DNA from: an uncultured Rhodospirillales bacterium
Lineage (GTDB): Bacteria; Pseudomonadota; Alphaproteobacteria; Acetobacterales; Acetobacteraceae
DNA: 17,909 nucleotides
NCBI GenBank assembly: GCA_903928045.1
Contig: CAIYPH010000799.1
Span: forward strand, 1 to 17,909
Reading direction: 5' to 3'
Below are positions 1 to 8,873 of this stretch, in pieces; the first letter of the stretch is position 1, and every line of letters starts with the position of its first letter. A program made the position numbers and the translations under genes. Under the pieces are notes generated by a model. The model saw nothing but the letters and a program-made list of their open reading frames with translations, made no database searches and was not told where the DNA came from.

Positions 1-279
1 CGCGAAGAAATACGCAACCTCCAGCCCCCATCCAGGATCTAACGGATCGTCATACAACCCACCAAACCCCACAATCCGCCCGCTCGCCGCCTCAATCACC
101 GTCCACGGCCCAAACCCGATTTTCCGCGCCTGGCACGCATGAGCCGCCAAATACCGCCTCAAATCCCGAACCGAGTCCTGCACATGCGTCCACCGCATCG
201 CCTCCGCATCCCCCATGAACGCGAACAGCGCGGCGGCATCGGCCAGAAGCGGCCGGCGGAACTCCAGCCGCGCCGTCAC
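1..279 (-). CDS. GNAT N-acetyltransferase, RimJ/RimL-like (partial, cut by window edge)
   Basis: Only the first 93 codons are present; the frame stays open to base 1. The start is GTG at 279-277, overlapping the TGA of the upstream aldolase-like gene in a GTGA, so translation is probably coupled. The visible part begins with residues TARLEFRRPLLADAAALFAF, then a stretch GFGPWTVIEAASGRIVGFGG (about 55-74) and WGLEVAYFF near the cut. That order (N-terminal 'R.L..D...L' strand, then a strand pair 'W.V.....G.IVG.GGL', then a 'W.LEV.Y' strand) is typical of RimJ/RimL-type acetyltransferases, which move acetyl from acetyl-CoA to an N-terminal or small-molecule amine. The acetyl-CoA loop (R/Q-x-x-G-x-G/A) would lie beyond the window and cannot be checked. 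Substrate unknown. It is the last visible gene of the CDGSH-led operon. Confidence 0.75.
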   Translation of the reverse strand, partial: MTARLEFRRPLLADAAALFAFMGDAEAMRWTHVQDSVRDLRRYLAAHACQARKIGFGPWTVIEAASGRIVGFGGLYDDPLDPGWGLEVAYFFA

Positions 280-1211
280 GCCTGCGGCGCCGCCCCGATC
301 GCCTCCAGCCGCCGCGCCTGCCGCGCCAGCAGAAACTCCACCTCGGCGATCTCGCGCCCGCTCAACGTCGCGCGCGGCGCCCGCTGCGCTGGCGTTGGAA
401 TCGCGCCGCGCTTGTGCAGAATATATTTGCGCACCGCGAGCCCCGGCCCTGGCTGCTGCTCGTAGCGCGCGAGCGGCAAATACGCGTCGAATATATCGGA
501 GGCCCGCTCGGCATCCCCCGCAAGCTGCGCCGCCAGCACGTCCGCCATCATCTCGGGAAACGCGAACCCGGTCATCGCCCCATCGGCGCCGCGCCGCAGC
601 TCCTCCGGCAGAAACACCCCGCCATTCCCGACCAGGATGGAGATGCGCCGCATCCCCTCCGCCTCGCGCAGCCAGGTGATCTTGTTGAGCCCCGGCCAAT
701 CCTCATGCTTCAGCATCACGCAACTCGGCAGCGCATCGACGATGCGGCGAATCACCGAAGGCGCGATCTGCACACCACTCGCCTGCGGGAAATCCTGCAA
801 CACGAAGGGAATATCCCCCAGCGTCTCCGCCACCTGGCGAAAATAGCCGAAAATCTGATCATCCGTCCGAATTGTCCCGGGCGGCGCCACCATCACCCCG
901 GCGGCCCCCGCATCCATCGCCGAGCGCGACAACTCGCCCATCGCCGCGAAACCCGGGCTGGAGGCCCCCACCACCACCGGAACCCGTCCGCCGACCGCCT
1001 GCACGACATGCCGCGTGAAGCCAATCGCCTCGGCGCCGGAGAGCTTGGGCGCCTCGCCCATCATCCCGAGAATGGTCAGCCCGGTCGCACCCCGGCTGAT
1101 ATAGAAATCCACCATCTGCTCGGCGCCCGCGTAATCGATCGCGCCGTCATCGGTGAAAGGGGTCACGGCGATGATGTAGACGCCGGCAGCGGATTCATCG
1201 AGACGGGGCAT
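276..1211 (-). CDS. Dihydrodipicolinate synthase/N-acetylneuraminate lyase superfamily protein, not DapA
   Basis: A 311-residue class I aldolase-type TIM barrel of normal length for the DHDPS/NAL superfamily. The Schiff-base lysine is K168 in VMLKHEDWPG. The N-terminal strand is GVYIIAVTPFTDDGAIDY (10-27). True DapA has a Thr-Thr pair in its G-T-T-G-E motif and a catalytic Tyr in 'YNVPGRTG'. Here the first motif reads GMMGEA (M50, M51) and the second LQDFPQASG, with Gln139 where Tyr is expected. The enzyme therefore probably forms a lysine imine with a keto substrate but is not a lysine-biosynthesis DapA; it resembles the uncharacterised catabolic 'LQD-P' branch of the family (recalled, not searched). 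It starts 6 nt after the creatininase stop, with GGTGAG as ribosome site, and overlaps the next gene by 4 nt. Product and substrate are unknown; breakdown of an amide-derived keto acid is inference from context. Confidence 0.88.
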   Translation of the reverse strand: MPRLDESAAGVYIIAVTPFTDDGAIDYAGAEQMVDFYISRGATGLTILGMMGEAPKLSGAEAIGFTRHVVQAVGGRVPVVVGASSPGFAAMGELSRSAMDAGAAGVMVAPPGTIRTDDQIFGYFRQVAETLGDIPFVLQDFPQASGVQIAPSVIRRIVDALPSCVMLKHEDWPGLNKITWLREAEGMRRISILVGNGGVFLPEELRRGADGAMTGFAFPEMMADVLAAQLAGDAERASDIFDAYLPLARYEQQPGPGLAVRKYILHKRGAIPTPAQRAPRATLSGREIAEVEFLLARQARRLEAIGAAPQA

Positions 1212-1217
1212 GGCAAC

Positions 1218-2024
1218 TCACCAGTGGTCGGACGCTTTCGCCTCCCACAATGCCCTGGTTCCCAGCACCTCGGCAATGCGCTCGGCATAGGCGGCGAGCA
1301 GCCGCTCGCCCTTCTCGGGCGTGCCCGCCGCGGCATTGCCGATCACGCCGGAACGCGCGCGCGCATTCAGCGTCTGCCAGCGAAACACCTTGGGTCCCAC
1401 CAGCGCCTCGATCTCCGGCCGGTCCTGGTCCGGCCCATGCGCGGCGCCCAGGTGCTCGTGGCGCACCAGATCGGGCTCGGTTGCCATGATCATCGCCGTC
1501 TCCGCCTCGCAGGCGTGCAGCACGGCGGATTGCGACGTCAGGATCGCCCGCGTCGCCGCATCCCCCACGTCGTAATAGGCGAAGGTCACCAGCGGAATTT
1601 TCAGCTCCACGGTGAGCTCACTCACCGCGACAGTCAGCGGCGCCGCATTGCCGCCATGGCCGTTGAGGATGCAGATGCGGCGAAACCCGCCCCGCACCAG
1701 CGAGCGCACAATGCCGCGCAGCAGCCCGGCCATGGTCGCGTAATCGATGGTGATGGTGCCGCCAAGCTCCATATGGTGCTCGGAAAACCCGGTCCACACC
1801 GTCGGCGTCACCAACACCGGATGCCCGCCGGCGTCCAGCAGCGTGGCGGCGCGAAACGCGGCCTCCTCGGCGAGCCGGTGATCCACCATCACTGGCAGAT
1901 GCGGCCCGTGCTGCTCGGTGGCGCCGATCGGCACGATCACAATGGCATCCCGCGCCGCAGCATCCCGCAGCTCCGCCGCCGTATGGGCGGCAAAGGCGAG
2001 GGCGGAGGCGGCGCGGTTGCTCAA
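1218..2024 (-). CDS. Creatininase-family metal-dependent amidohydrolase
   Basis: Creatininase-family enzymes hydrolyse cyclic or linear amide bonds using divalent metals (creatininase, MftE and FAPy-deformylase-type relatives). With a TTG start at 2024 the protein has 268 residues, normal for the family. Visible signatures are GATEQHGPHLPV (35-46; candidate metal ligands E37 and H39), D48, the NGHGGN loop (121-126, H123) and HACEAETA (170-177, E175). The frame is open upstream to 2258, but that part runs antisense-like through the CDGSH gene, is Arg/Ser/Pro-rich low complexity and has no homology, so I reject it. TTG at 2024 is the only ATG/GTG/TTG left before the first conserved strand; it lies 7 nt after the CDGSH stop and has only a weak ribosome site, which fits translational coupling. 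The NGHGGN form resembles general family members more than true creatininase, which I recall as NGHYEN, so creatinine need not be the substrate. Confidence 0.88.
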   Translation of the reverse strand: MSNRAASALAFAAHTAAELRDAAARDAIVIVPIGATEQHGPHLPVMVDHRLAEEAAFRAATLLDAGGHPVLVTPTVWTGFSEHHMELGGTITIDYATMAGLLRGIVRSLVRGGFRRICILNGHGGNAAPLTVAVSELTVELKIPLVTFAYYDVGDAATRAILTSQSAVLHACEAETAMIMATEPDLVRHEHLGAAHGPDQDRPEIEALVGPKVFRWQTLNARARSGVIGNAAAGTPEKGERLLAAYAERIAEVLGTRALWEAKASDHW

Positions 2025-2031
2025 CGCCGGA

Positions 2032-2277
2032 TCAGGCGAGCTTCTTGTGCGACCCGTCGCACATCGGCGACTTGCCGGTGGCCTTGCAGGCGCAGAACCA
2101 CGCGTCACCATCCTTCTCGGCGGTCCACTTCTGCGGCGAGAAGGAGCTGCCCTTGTGCGAACCGTCGCAGAACGGCTGCTTGCTGCTCTTGCCGCACGAG
2201 CACCACCAGTAATCCTTGCCAGCGACGACCTCGACCTTGATCGGCGCCGTGCCGGCAACCACGGGGGATTCGGACAT
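2032..2277 (-). CDS. Tandem CDGSH iron-sulfur domain protein
   Basis: An 81-residue protein with two CDGSH motifs. The first has ligands C26, C28, C37 and H41 (CSCG...FCDGSH), the second C62, C64, C73 and H77 (CAC...MCDGSH). Each Cys3-His set is known to hold a redox-active, labile [2Fe-2S] cluster, and two-motif versions like this are bacterial relatives of the MiNT type. There is no signal peptide or membrane segment, so it is probably cytoplasmic. The ATG at 2277 is preceded by GAGGAGA about 5 nt away, a strong ribosome site; longer upstream readings of the frame lack motifs. It is the first gene of a unit with creatininase-, DapA-like and GNAT genes, behind a candidate promoter at 2325-2353. 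Its role there (electron transfer, cluster transfer or redox sensing) is not shown by sequence. Confidence 0.95.
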   Translation of the reverse strand: MSESPVVAGTAPIKVEVVAGKDYWWCSCGKSSKQPFCDGSHKGSSFSPQKWTAEKDGDAWFCACKATGKSPMCDGSHKKLA

Positions 2278-2299
2278 GTCTGTCTCCTCAGTTGTAAAG

Positions 2300-2316
2300 C
2301 GGCCCGGAACGGGCCG
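2300..2316 (-). other. GC-rich hairpin between the sulfotransferase-like gene and the CDGSH gene
   Basis: A perfect 7-bp inverted repeat, CGGCCCG/CGGGCCG, with a 3-nt loop. Read on the minus strand it is followed by CTTTAC, a poor T tract. It could be a weak intrinsic terminator for the sulfotransferase-like gene, or, if the candidate promoter at 2325-2353 is real, a hairpin at the very 5' end of the CDGSH transcript that protects the RNA. The stem is seen directly; both roles are inference. Confidence 0.45.
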
Positions 2317-2324
2317 ATGGGGTG

Positions 2325-2353
2325 ATGCTAGTCCGCCGAACGGTTCGCGCCAA
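2325..2353 (-). promoter_or_regulatory. Candidate sigma70-type promoter for the CDGSH operon
   Basis: On the minus strand TTGGCG (2353-2348) and TAGCAT (2330-2325) are separated by exactly 17 nt; each matches 4 of 6 consensus positions. The spacer holds a near-palindrome, CGAAC-G-GTTCG (2337-2347 on the plus strand), which could be an operator. The transcript would start near 2318, about 40 nt before the CDGSH ATG. This 127-bp gap is the only long break in the minus-strand gene series, which supports a separate promoter here. Not proven. Confidence 0.35.
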
Positions 2354-2404
2354 CAGGGGAGGGGCTGTGCATCGCCGCACAGGCAGAATGCGCTGCCGCC
2401 GAGT

Positions 2405-3370
2405 TCAGCGGCGGCGGAACGGTGCGGTGAGCCGCCAGGTCCAATGCGCCTCGGTCTCGGTCCGGCGGCGGGTGGCGGCGGCGGCCTCTTCCTCGAGCTG
2501 CTTGATCTGCGTGGCCTGCTGCTTGGTGATGCCCTCAAGCCCGGCGAGCCGGCCACGCCAGGCGCTCTGCCAAGGGCCGATCAGCCGGTCATGCTCATCG
2601 GAGATGGCGCGAATACGGCCGAATTCCCCGCGAATCGCCGCCTCGTCACCGCTCAACGCGGTCTCATAGAGATGGGTGGCGAGCGGCCCGGCCTCCTCCA
2701 CGGATTGGTGCCGGAGGTCCGAGGTGAGAAAGGCCTCGATCGCCTCCGCGTCACAGGCGGGCCAAACCAACCCAAGCTGAGCCGCGATCGCATCGGTTGC
2801 ACTGCGCCAGTCCGCCAGCAGATCGGCATAGCGGCTCCAGGCGCGGGGGATGTCGCGCGTGTGGCGCTCGGCGTTGAGCAGTTCGATCACCTGCAGCAAC
2901 TCCGCGGTCTCCGGCGGCGTTTTGTCGCGGGCGGACAGCGACCGGGCGGCGGCGCCGGGGTGGCGCAGCGGGATGATCGCGTACGGTTTGAGGCCGAGCT
3001 GCGCGCAGGCGGCCAGATACAACGGCGCGAGCCGGCAAAGGCGCGGGTCCTTGATGATCGGAAAGGGCCCATCACCATATTCAGCGGCAATCGTCTCGGC
3101 GATCGTCACCGTGAAGGCGCTGGCTTCCGCACTGGCGAACCAGGCCTGCGGAATGGCGATCGGGTCCCAATACCCGCCCCCGAGCGCGGCAAGAATGGCG
3201 GTGTTGAGCCGCTCCAGCCGCTCCGGCTCGAAATGCCCGCGCTCATTGCCCTTGCCGCCGGGCATCAGATGCGCCGGCAACGTCGCCCCCCGCATCGACA
3301 GCACCGCCGTCAGCGCCGAACTGCCGGACCGGCTGGGGCCGATCACCAGAAGGGCAGGGCGGGCGGCCAT
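2405..3370 (-). CDS. Sulfotransferase-like P-loop protein with C-terminal coiled coil
   Basis: A 321-residue protein. Residues 6-20 (ALLVIGPSRSGSSAL) form a strand and 5'-phosphosulfate-binding loop typical of the sulfotransferase superfamily. KDPRLCRLAP (108-117) and PLRHPGAAARSL (134-145) match conserved segments of bacterial sulfotransferase-like proteins linked to surface polysaccharide; RHP plus the following Ser is the usual 3'-phosphate (PAPS) site. The tail from about 255 is helical and charged (residues 283-308), then ends WTWRLTAPFRRR. A W-R-L-T-A-P-L/F-R tail is recalled from glycosyltransferases and polysaccharide-modifying proteins. Proposed role: transfer of sulfate to a glycan or small molecule, unproven. 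The start ATG overlaps the VOC gene stop (TGATG), implying coupled translation. Confidence 0.7.
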   Translation of the reverse strand: MAARPALLVIGPSRSGSSALTAVLSMRGATLPAHLMPGGKGNERGHFEPERLERLNTAILAALGGGYWDPIAIPQAWFASAEASAFTVTIAETIAAEYGDGPFPIIKDPRLCRLAPLYLAACAQLGLKPYAIIPLRHPGAAARSLSARDKTPPETAELLQVIELLNAERHTRDIPRAWSRYADLLADWRSATDAIAAQLGLVWPACDAEAIEAFLTSDLRHQSVEEAGPLATHLYETALSGDEAAIRGEFGRIRAISDEHDRLIGPWQSAWRGRLAGLEGITKQQATQIKQLEEEAAAATRRRTETEAHWTWRLTAPFRRR

Positions 3371-3795
3371 CAGCCGGGCAGCACCAGATTTCCGGCAGCG
3401 TCGAGCGGGAAGAACGGGTTGAACGCGACCTCCCAGGCATGTCCGTCGGGGTCAGCGAAGTAGCCGGAATAACCGCCCCAGAACACTTTCTGCGCCGGTT
3501 TCAGCAGCAGCGCCCCGGCGGCAACCGCCTCGGCCAGCGCCGCGTCCACCTCCGCCTCGGAGCCGAGGTTATGGGCGATGGTGACGCCGGAGAAACCCGT
3601 CATGGCCGGCCCGGCATGGGCGTCCTCGGCCAGGGCGTCGCGGCCAAACAAGGCCAGCGCGAGGCCGTTCAACTGGAAAAAGGCGATGGACTCCTGGCTA
3701 CTCGCTGCGGCCTGCCAACCCAGGCGCTCGTAGAAGGCCCGCGCGCGGACGACATCCGCCACGCCGAGGGTGATGAGGCTGATCCGCGGCTGCAT
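3370..3795 (-). CDS. VOC-family (glyoxalase/bleomycin-resistance/dioxygenase fold) protein
   Basis: A 141-residue single-unit VOC protein. It begins RISLITLGVADVVRARAFYERLGW, the usual first beta-alpha unit, and ends with FWGGYSGYFADPDGHAWEVAFNP, the strongly conserved closing segment whose Glu is a usual metal or substrate ligand; HNL near residue 76 could supply the partner. Members of this 'FWGGYSGYF-DPDGH-WEV' group are common but mostly uncharacterised. The frame can be extended to a TTG at 3801, but AAGGA at 3806-3802 sits 6 nt before the ATG at 3795 and would abut the TTG, so I choose 3795. It follows the double GNAT gene by 29 nt and overlaps the sulfotransferase-like gene by 1 nt. 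Substrate unknown. Confidence 0.9.
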   Translation of the reverse strand: MQPRISLITLGVADVVRARAFYERLGWQAAASSQESIAFFQLNGLALALFGRDALAEDAHAGPAMTGFSGVTIAHNLGSEAEVDAALAEAVAAGALLLKPAQKVFWGGYSGYFADPDGHAWEVAFNPFFPLDAAGNLVLPG

Positions 3796-3801
3796 CGGCA
3801 A

Positions 3802-3806
3802 TCCTT
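3802..3806 (-). promoter_or_regulatory. Ribosome binding site deciding the VOC start
   Basis: AAGGA on the minus strand lies 6 nt before the ATG at 3795. It directly abuts the alternative TTG at 3801, so the ATG is the better start. Confidence 0.6.
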
Positions 3807-3824
3807 CGTGAGGTCAGGCGCCGA

Positions 3825-4820
3825 TTATAGCCGTTTCCAGAAAAAGATCGTCGCCGAAAGCGAGCCGTCGCCGTTCATCGCAAACTCAGGCACTCGCCCG
3901 GCCTCGGTCCAGCCCATGCCGCGATACAGCGGCTCGGCGGCGTCGCCTTCCTTGGTGTCGAGCACCAGCAGCTTGCGCCCGGCGGCAGCGGCCTCGGTCT
4001 CCAGCCGCTCCATCAGCGCGCGGGCGAGACCGCGCCGGCGGCCGGCGGGATGCACCAGAAGCTTCGCCACATCCGCCCGATGCGGCTGGTTCGGCGGCGT
4101 GTCGAGATCGAGCGTCACCGTCCCGGCCAGCACCCCATCCACCCAGCCGGCCAGCACCACCCGCCCGCCCATCGCCACCGCGGAAGCGGCGCGAGTCCAG
4201 AAGCTCACAGCGGCATCGCGGGCCAGGGGCGGCAGAAAGGACACCGAGGCGCCGTCATCGACGCAGGATTTCAGGATCTCGGCGAGCCGCGGAATGGCCG
4301 ATTGCGCCCCGGCCGCATCGAGTTTCTCCACCACGGTACCAATCAGCGGCTTCTCGTAGCAGAACTCGATGGACATCGAGAGGTCGTTCAGCACCCGCAG
4401 CGGCCCTACGCGGACGTAGCCTTCCTTCTCATAGAACCGATGCGCGCGATCGAACCGCGTATCGCTCCACAGCTTCATGCGCGTCGCGCCGTGGTCGCGC
4501 GCATAGCTCTCGGCGGTCGCGAGCATGGTCCGCGCCATCCCGGTGCCGCGCAGTGCCGGCCGCGTATAGACCTTGCACAGTTCCCAGGCGCCGCCTTCCA
4601 GCGGCTTGGTGCCGATCATGCCGGTGATCGCGCCACCCTGCTCCACGGCCCAGAACATGCCGCCGGACTTGGCGAAATAACTGGCGAGCGCGCGCAACTC
4701 CGGCAACTCGCCGTCAACATCGAGGATATTGCCGGGATATTCCGCCCAGCAATCGCCGATCAGGGAGATGAAGCCGTCGGCATCGTCGTCCCGCCCGGCC
4801 CTGAGGGCCGGGGAGCTCAC
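3825..4820 (-). CDS. Tandem GNAT acetyltransferase (two GNAT domains)
   Basis: A 331-residue protein with two complete GNAT domains. Domain 1 covers about 1-155, with acetyl-CoA loop R91-G-T-G-M-A96 after VYTRPAL and the later strand-helix FDRAHRFYEKEGYVRVG. Domain 2 covers about 165-331, with LLVHPAGRRRGLARALMERL (255-274; loop R261-R-R-G-L-A266) and a closing EPLYRGMGWTEAG. Both loops look intact, so both halves may bind acetyl-CoA. The start is GTG at 4820, overlapping the upstream aminotransferase stop in GTGA. The substrate is unknown. Given the polyamine-type transporter and aminotransferases upstream, N-acetylation of an amine is a reasonable guess but no more. Confidence 0.88.
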   Translation of the reverse strand: MSSPALRAGRDDDADGFISLIGDCWAEYPGNILDVDGELPELRALASYFAKSGGMFWAVEQGGAITGMIGTKPLEGGAWELCKVYTRPALRGTGMARTMLATAESYARDHGATRMKLWSDTRFDRAHRFYEKEGYVRVGPLRVLNDLSMSIEFCYEKPLIGTVVEKLDAAGAQSAIPRLAEILKSCVDDGASVSFLPPLARDAAVSFWTRAASAVAMGGRVVLAGWVDGVLAGTVTLDLDTPPNQPHRADVAKLLVHPAGRRRGLARALMERLETEAAAAGRKLLVLDTKEGDAAEPLYRGMGWTEAGRVPEFAMNGDGSLSATIFFWKRL

Positions 4821-6034
4821 GTCAGGCTGCCGACGAACTTCGCCATCCGCACCATCGCCTCGGCCACCGCTTCGTCATTGGCGGCGTAGGAGATGCGCAG
4901 ATAGGGGCTCATGCCAAACGCCGCACCGCCGACCAGGGCGACGTGCCCTTCTTCCAGCAGCGCAAGCGCGAACTCGCCATCGGTATTGATCTTGGTACCC
5001 TTCGGCGTGGTGCGCCCGATGCAGCCGGCAATATTGGGGTAGACGTAGAACGCCCCCTCCGGCCGGTGGCAGGTGATTCCGGGCATGGCGTTCAGCGCGT
5101 CCACCACCAGATCCCGCCGCTTGCGGTAGATCTCGGCGCGTTCGGCGACCAGCGCCTGATCGCCCTCCATCGCCGCCACCGCGGCGGCCTGGCCGACGGT
5201 GGAGATGCCGGAGCTGATCTGCCCCTGCATGTTCACCATCGCCTTGATGAGGTCCTTCGGCCCGGCGCAGAAGCCGACGCGCCAACCCGTCATCGCGTAG
5301 GTTTTCGACACGCCGGAGATCGTCACCGTGCGGTCCTTCAACTCCGGCACCACCTCGGCGAGCGTGTGGTAGGCGAAATCGCCATAGACCAGGTGCTCAT
5401 ACATATCGTCGCACATGATCCAGACATGCGGGTGCTTCTTCATCACCTCGCCGATCGCCAGCAGCTCATCGCGCGACATCGCCGCCCCCGTGGGGTTGTT
5501 CGGCGAGTTCAGCATCAGCCACTTGGTCTTCGGCGTGATGGCGGCGTCGAGATCCTCCGGGCGGAGGCGAAAGCCGTTGTTTTCCGGGCAGTTGACGATC
5601 ACCGGCTCACCGCCGACGCATTTCGCCATCAGCGGATAGGCGCCCCAGTACGGCGCCGGGATCACCACCTCGTCGCCCTCGTCGATCGAGGCGAGGAAGG
5701 CGTCGAAAATCACCTGCTTGCCGCCATTGGCGACCATGATTTCGTCGAGCGCGTAGTCGAGGTTGCGATCCCGCTTGAACTTCTTCTGGATCGCCTGCTT
5801 CAGCTCCGGCACGCCGTCCTGCGGCGGATACTTGGTCTTGCCCGCCAGCGCCGCCTGGTGCGCCGCCTCGATGGCGTGCTCGGGGGTGTCGAAGTCAGGC
5901 TCACCGATGGTGAGTTGGATGACGTCGATCCCCTGGGCGCGCAGTTCGCGTGCCTTGATGGTCATCGCCACCGTGGCGGCGACCTGGACGCGCTTGAGAC
6001 GGCTGGCCAGCGCAGGCCGGACGGATACGTTCAT
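4817..6034 (-). CDS. Class Ib pyridoxal-phosphate aminotransferase (aspartate-type), copy 1
   Basis: A 405-residue fold-type I aminotransferase that uses PLP to move an amino group between an amino acid and a 2-oxo acid. Visible motifs: GEPDFDTP (44-51), ANGGKQVIF (102-110), NSPNNPTGA (176-184; PLP Asn at 180), CDDMYEHLVY (208-217; D209 facing the PLP ring nitrogen), SGVSKTYAMTGWRVGF (240-255; Schiff-base K244) and YLRISYA (378-384; R380 for the substrate carboxylate). All key residues are present. The alphaproteobacterial class Ib clade includes aspartate and prephenate aminotransferases; I cannot separate these by eye. The pocket segment reads PAPYWGAYP, whereas class Ib proteins commonly have W-V-S-Y-P. 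It starts 3 nt after the stop of its paralogue and overlaps the double GNAT gene by 4 nt. Confidence 0.93.
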   Translation of the reverse strand: MNVSVRPALASRLKRVQVAATVAMTIKARELRAQGIDVIQLTIGEPDFDTPEHAIEAAHQAALAGKTKYPPQDGVPELKQAIQKKFKRDRNLDYALDEIMVANGGKQVIFDAFLASIDEGDEVVIPAPYWGAYPLMAKCVGGEPVIVNCPENNGFRLRPEDLDAAITPKTKWLMLNSPNNPTGAAMSRDELLAIGEVMKKHPHVWIMCDDMYEHLVYGDFAYHTLAEVVPELKDRTVTISGVSKTYAMTGWRVGFCAGPKDLIKAMVNMQGQISSGISTVGQAAAVAAMEGDQALVAERAEIYRKRRDLVVDALNAMPGITCHRPEGAFYVYPNIAGCIGRTTPKGTKINTDGEFALALLEEGHVALVGGAAFGMSPYLRISYAANDEAVAEAMVRMAKFVGSLT

Positions 6035-6037
6035 GGT

Positions 6038-8063
<2,026 letters not shown>

Positions 8064-8067
<4 letters not shown>

Positions 8068-8873
8068 TCCCGCGCCATCCGCCGCAGCAGCGCTGCCGCG
8101 GCCAGCATCAGCGCGAGCAGCAGGCTCGCCAGGGCGGCGGCCTGTGGCCAGTCGGCGGATTGGAAGAATTCATCCCAGATCACCCGCCCGATCAGCGGCG
8201 TCGCGGCGGTGCCGAGCAGTTCGGGGATGACGTATTCACCGCAGACGGGGATGAACACCAGCGCGAGCCCGGCCCAGACGCCGGGCAGGCTGAGGGGCAG
8301 GGTGATCCGGCGGAACACCTGCAATGGCGTGGCGCCGAGATCGGCGGCGGCCTGTTCGAGGCGCAGGTCGGTCGCCGCCAGGCGGGCCTCCAGCGGCAGG
8401 ATGAGGAAGGGGAGGTAGCAATAGACCAGCCCCAGCAGCATCGCGCCGTCGCTGTAGAGCAGGTGAAGCGGGGAATCGGTGAGTCTGAGGGCACGCAGCC
8501 CGCCATTAATCAGCCCTTCATCCCGCAAAATCCCGATCCAGGCGATCAGCCGCAGCAGGATGCCGCTCCAGAACGGCAGCATCACCGCGAGCAGCAATCC
8601 CCGCCGGCGTGGCGACCTGGCGATGGCGAGTGCCATCGGGTAGCCGATGACAAGGCAAATGAGCGCAGTCGTGGCGGCGACCGCGAGACTGCTGAGGAAG
8701 GCGCGCGCATAGAGCGGCTCGGCGAGCCCGGCATAGCCGCCCCATCCCCAATGCCAGGCCAGCGGCGGCACCGTCTCGGCCGGGCTCATCGCGCCGATAA
8801 CCGCCAGGATCGCCGCCGGCGCGGCCACGAACAGCAGCAGCCAGGCCCAGCTCGGCCACAGCAGCGGGCGCAT
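8064..8873 (-). CDS. ABC transporter permease, PotB/PotH-like (spermidine/putrescine type)
   Basis: A 269-residue inner-membrane permease. Hydrophobic segments lie at about 8-28, 60-83, 92-114, 142-160, 198-218 and 246-264. The EAA loop is E173-Q-A-A-A-D-L-G180 followed by ATPLQVFRRITLPLSLPG, and GEYVIPELLG (212-221) is the segment typical of PotB/PotH. It should pair with the PotC-like protein as the membrane heterodimer of a polyamine-type importer. The ATG overlaps the stop of the VWA gene by one base (TGATG) and its own stop overlaps the next permease start. It is about the usual family length. Confidence 0.9.

Noticed and set aside
276..1211. Calling this gene dapA (4-hydroxy-tetrahydrodipicolinate synthase)
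   Set aside because: The Thr-Thr pair and the catalytic Tyr are replaced (Met50, Met51, Gln139), so the lysine-pathway name is not supported.
414..2240. A 608-codon open frame on the plus strand across the DapA-like, creatininase and CDGSH genes
   Set aside because: It is antisense to three genes with clear catalytic motifs. Its translation is His/Arg/Gly/Pro-rich with no domain, as expected from codon bias in GC-rich DNA.
2025..2258. N-terminal extension of the creatininase-family gene
   Set aside because: It runs through the CDGSH gene in another frame, is Arg/Ser-rich and would move the enzyme start far beyond family length; TTG 2024 fits better.
2216..3463. A 415-codon plus-strand frame through the sulfotransferase-like gene
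   Set aside because: It is antisense to a gene with a P-loop and family motifs; the composition is Gly/Arg/Pro-rich without recognisable domains.
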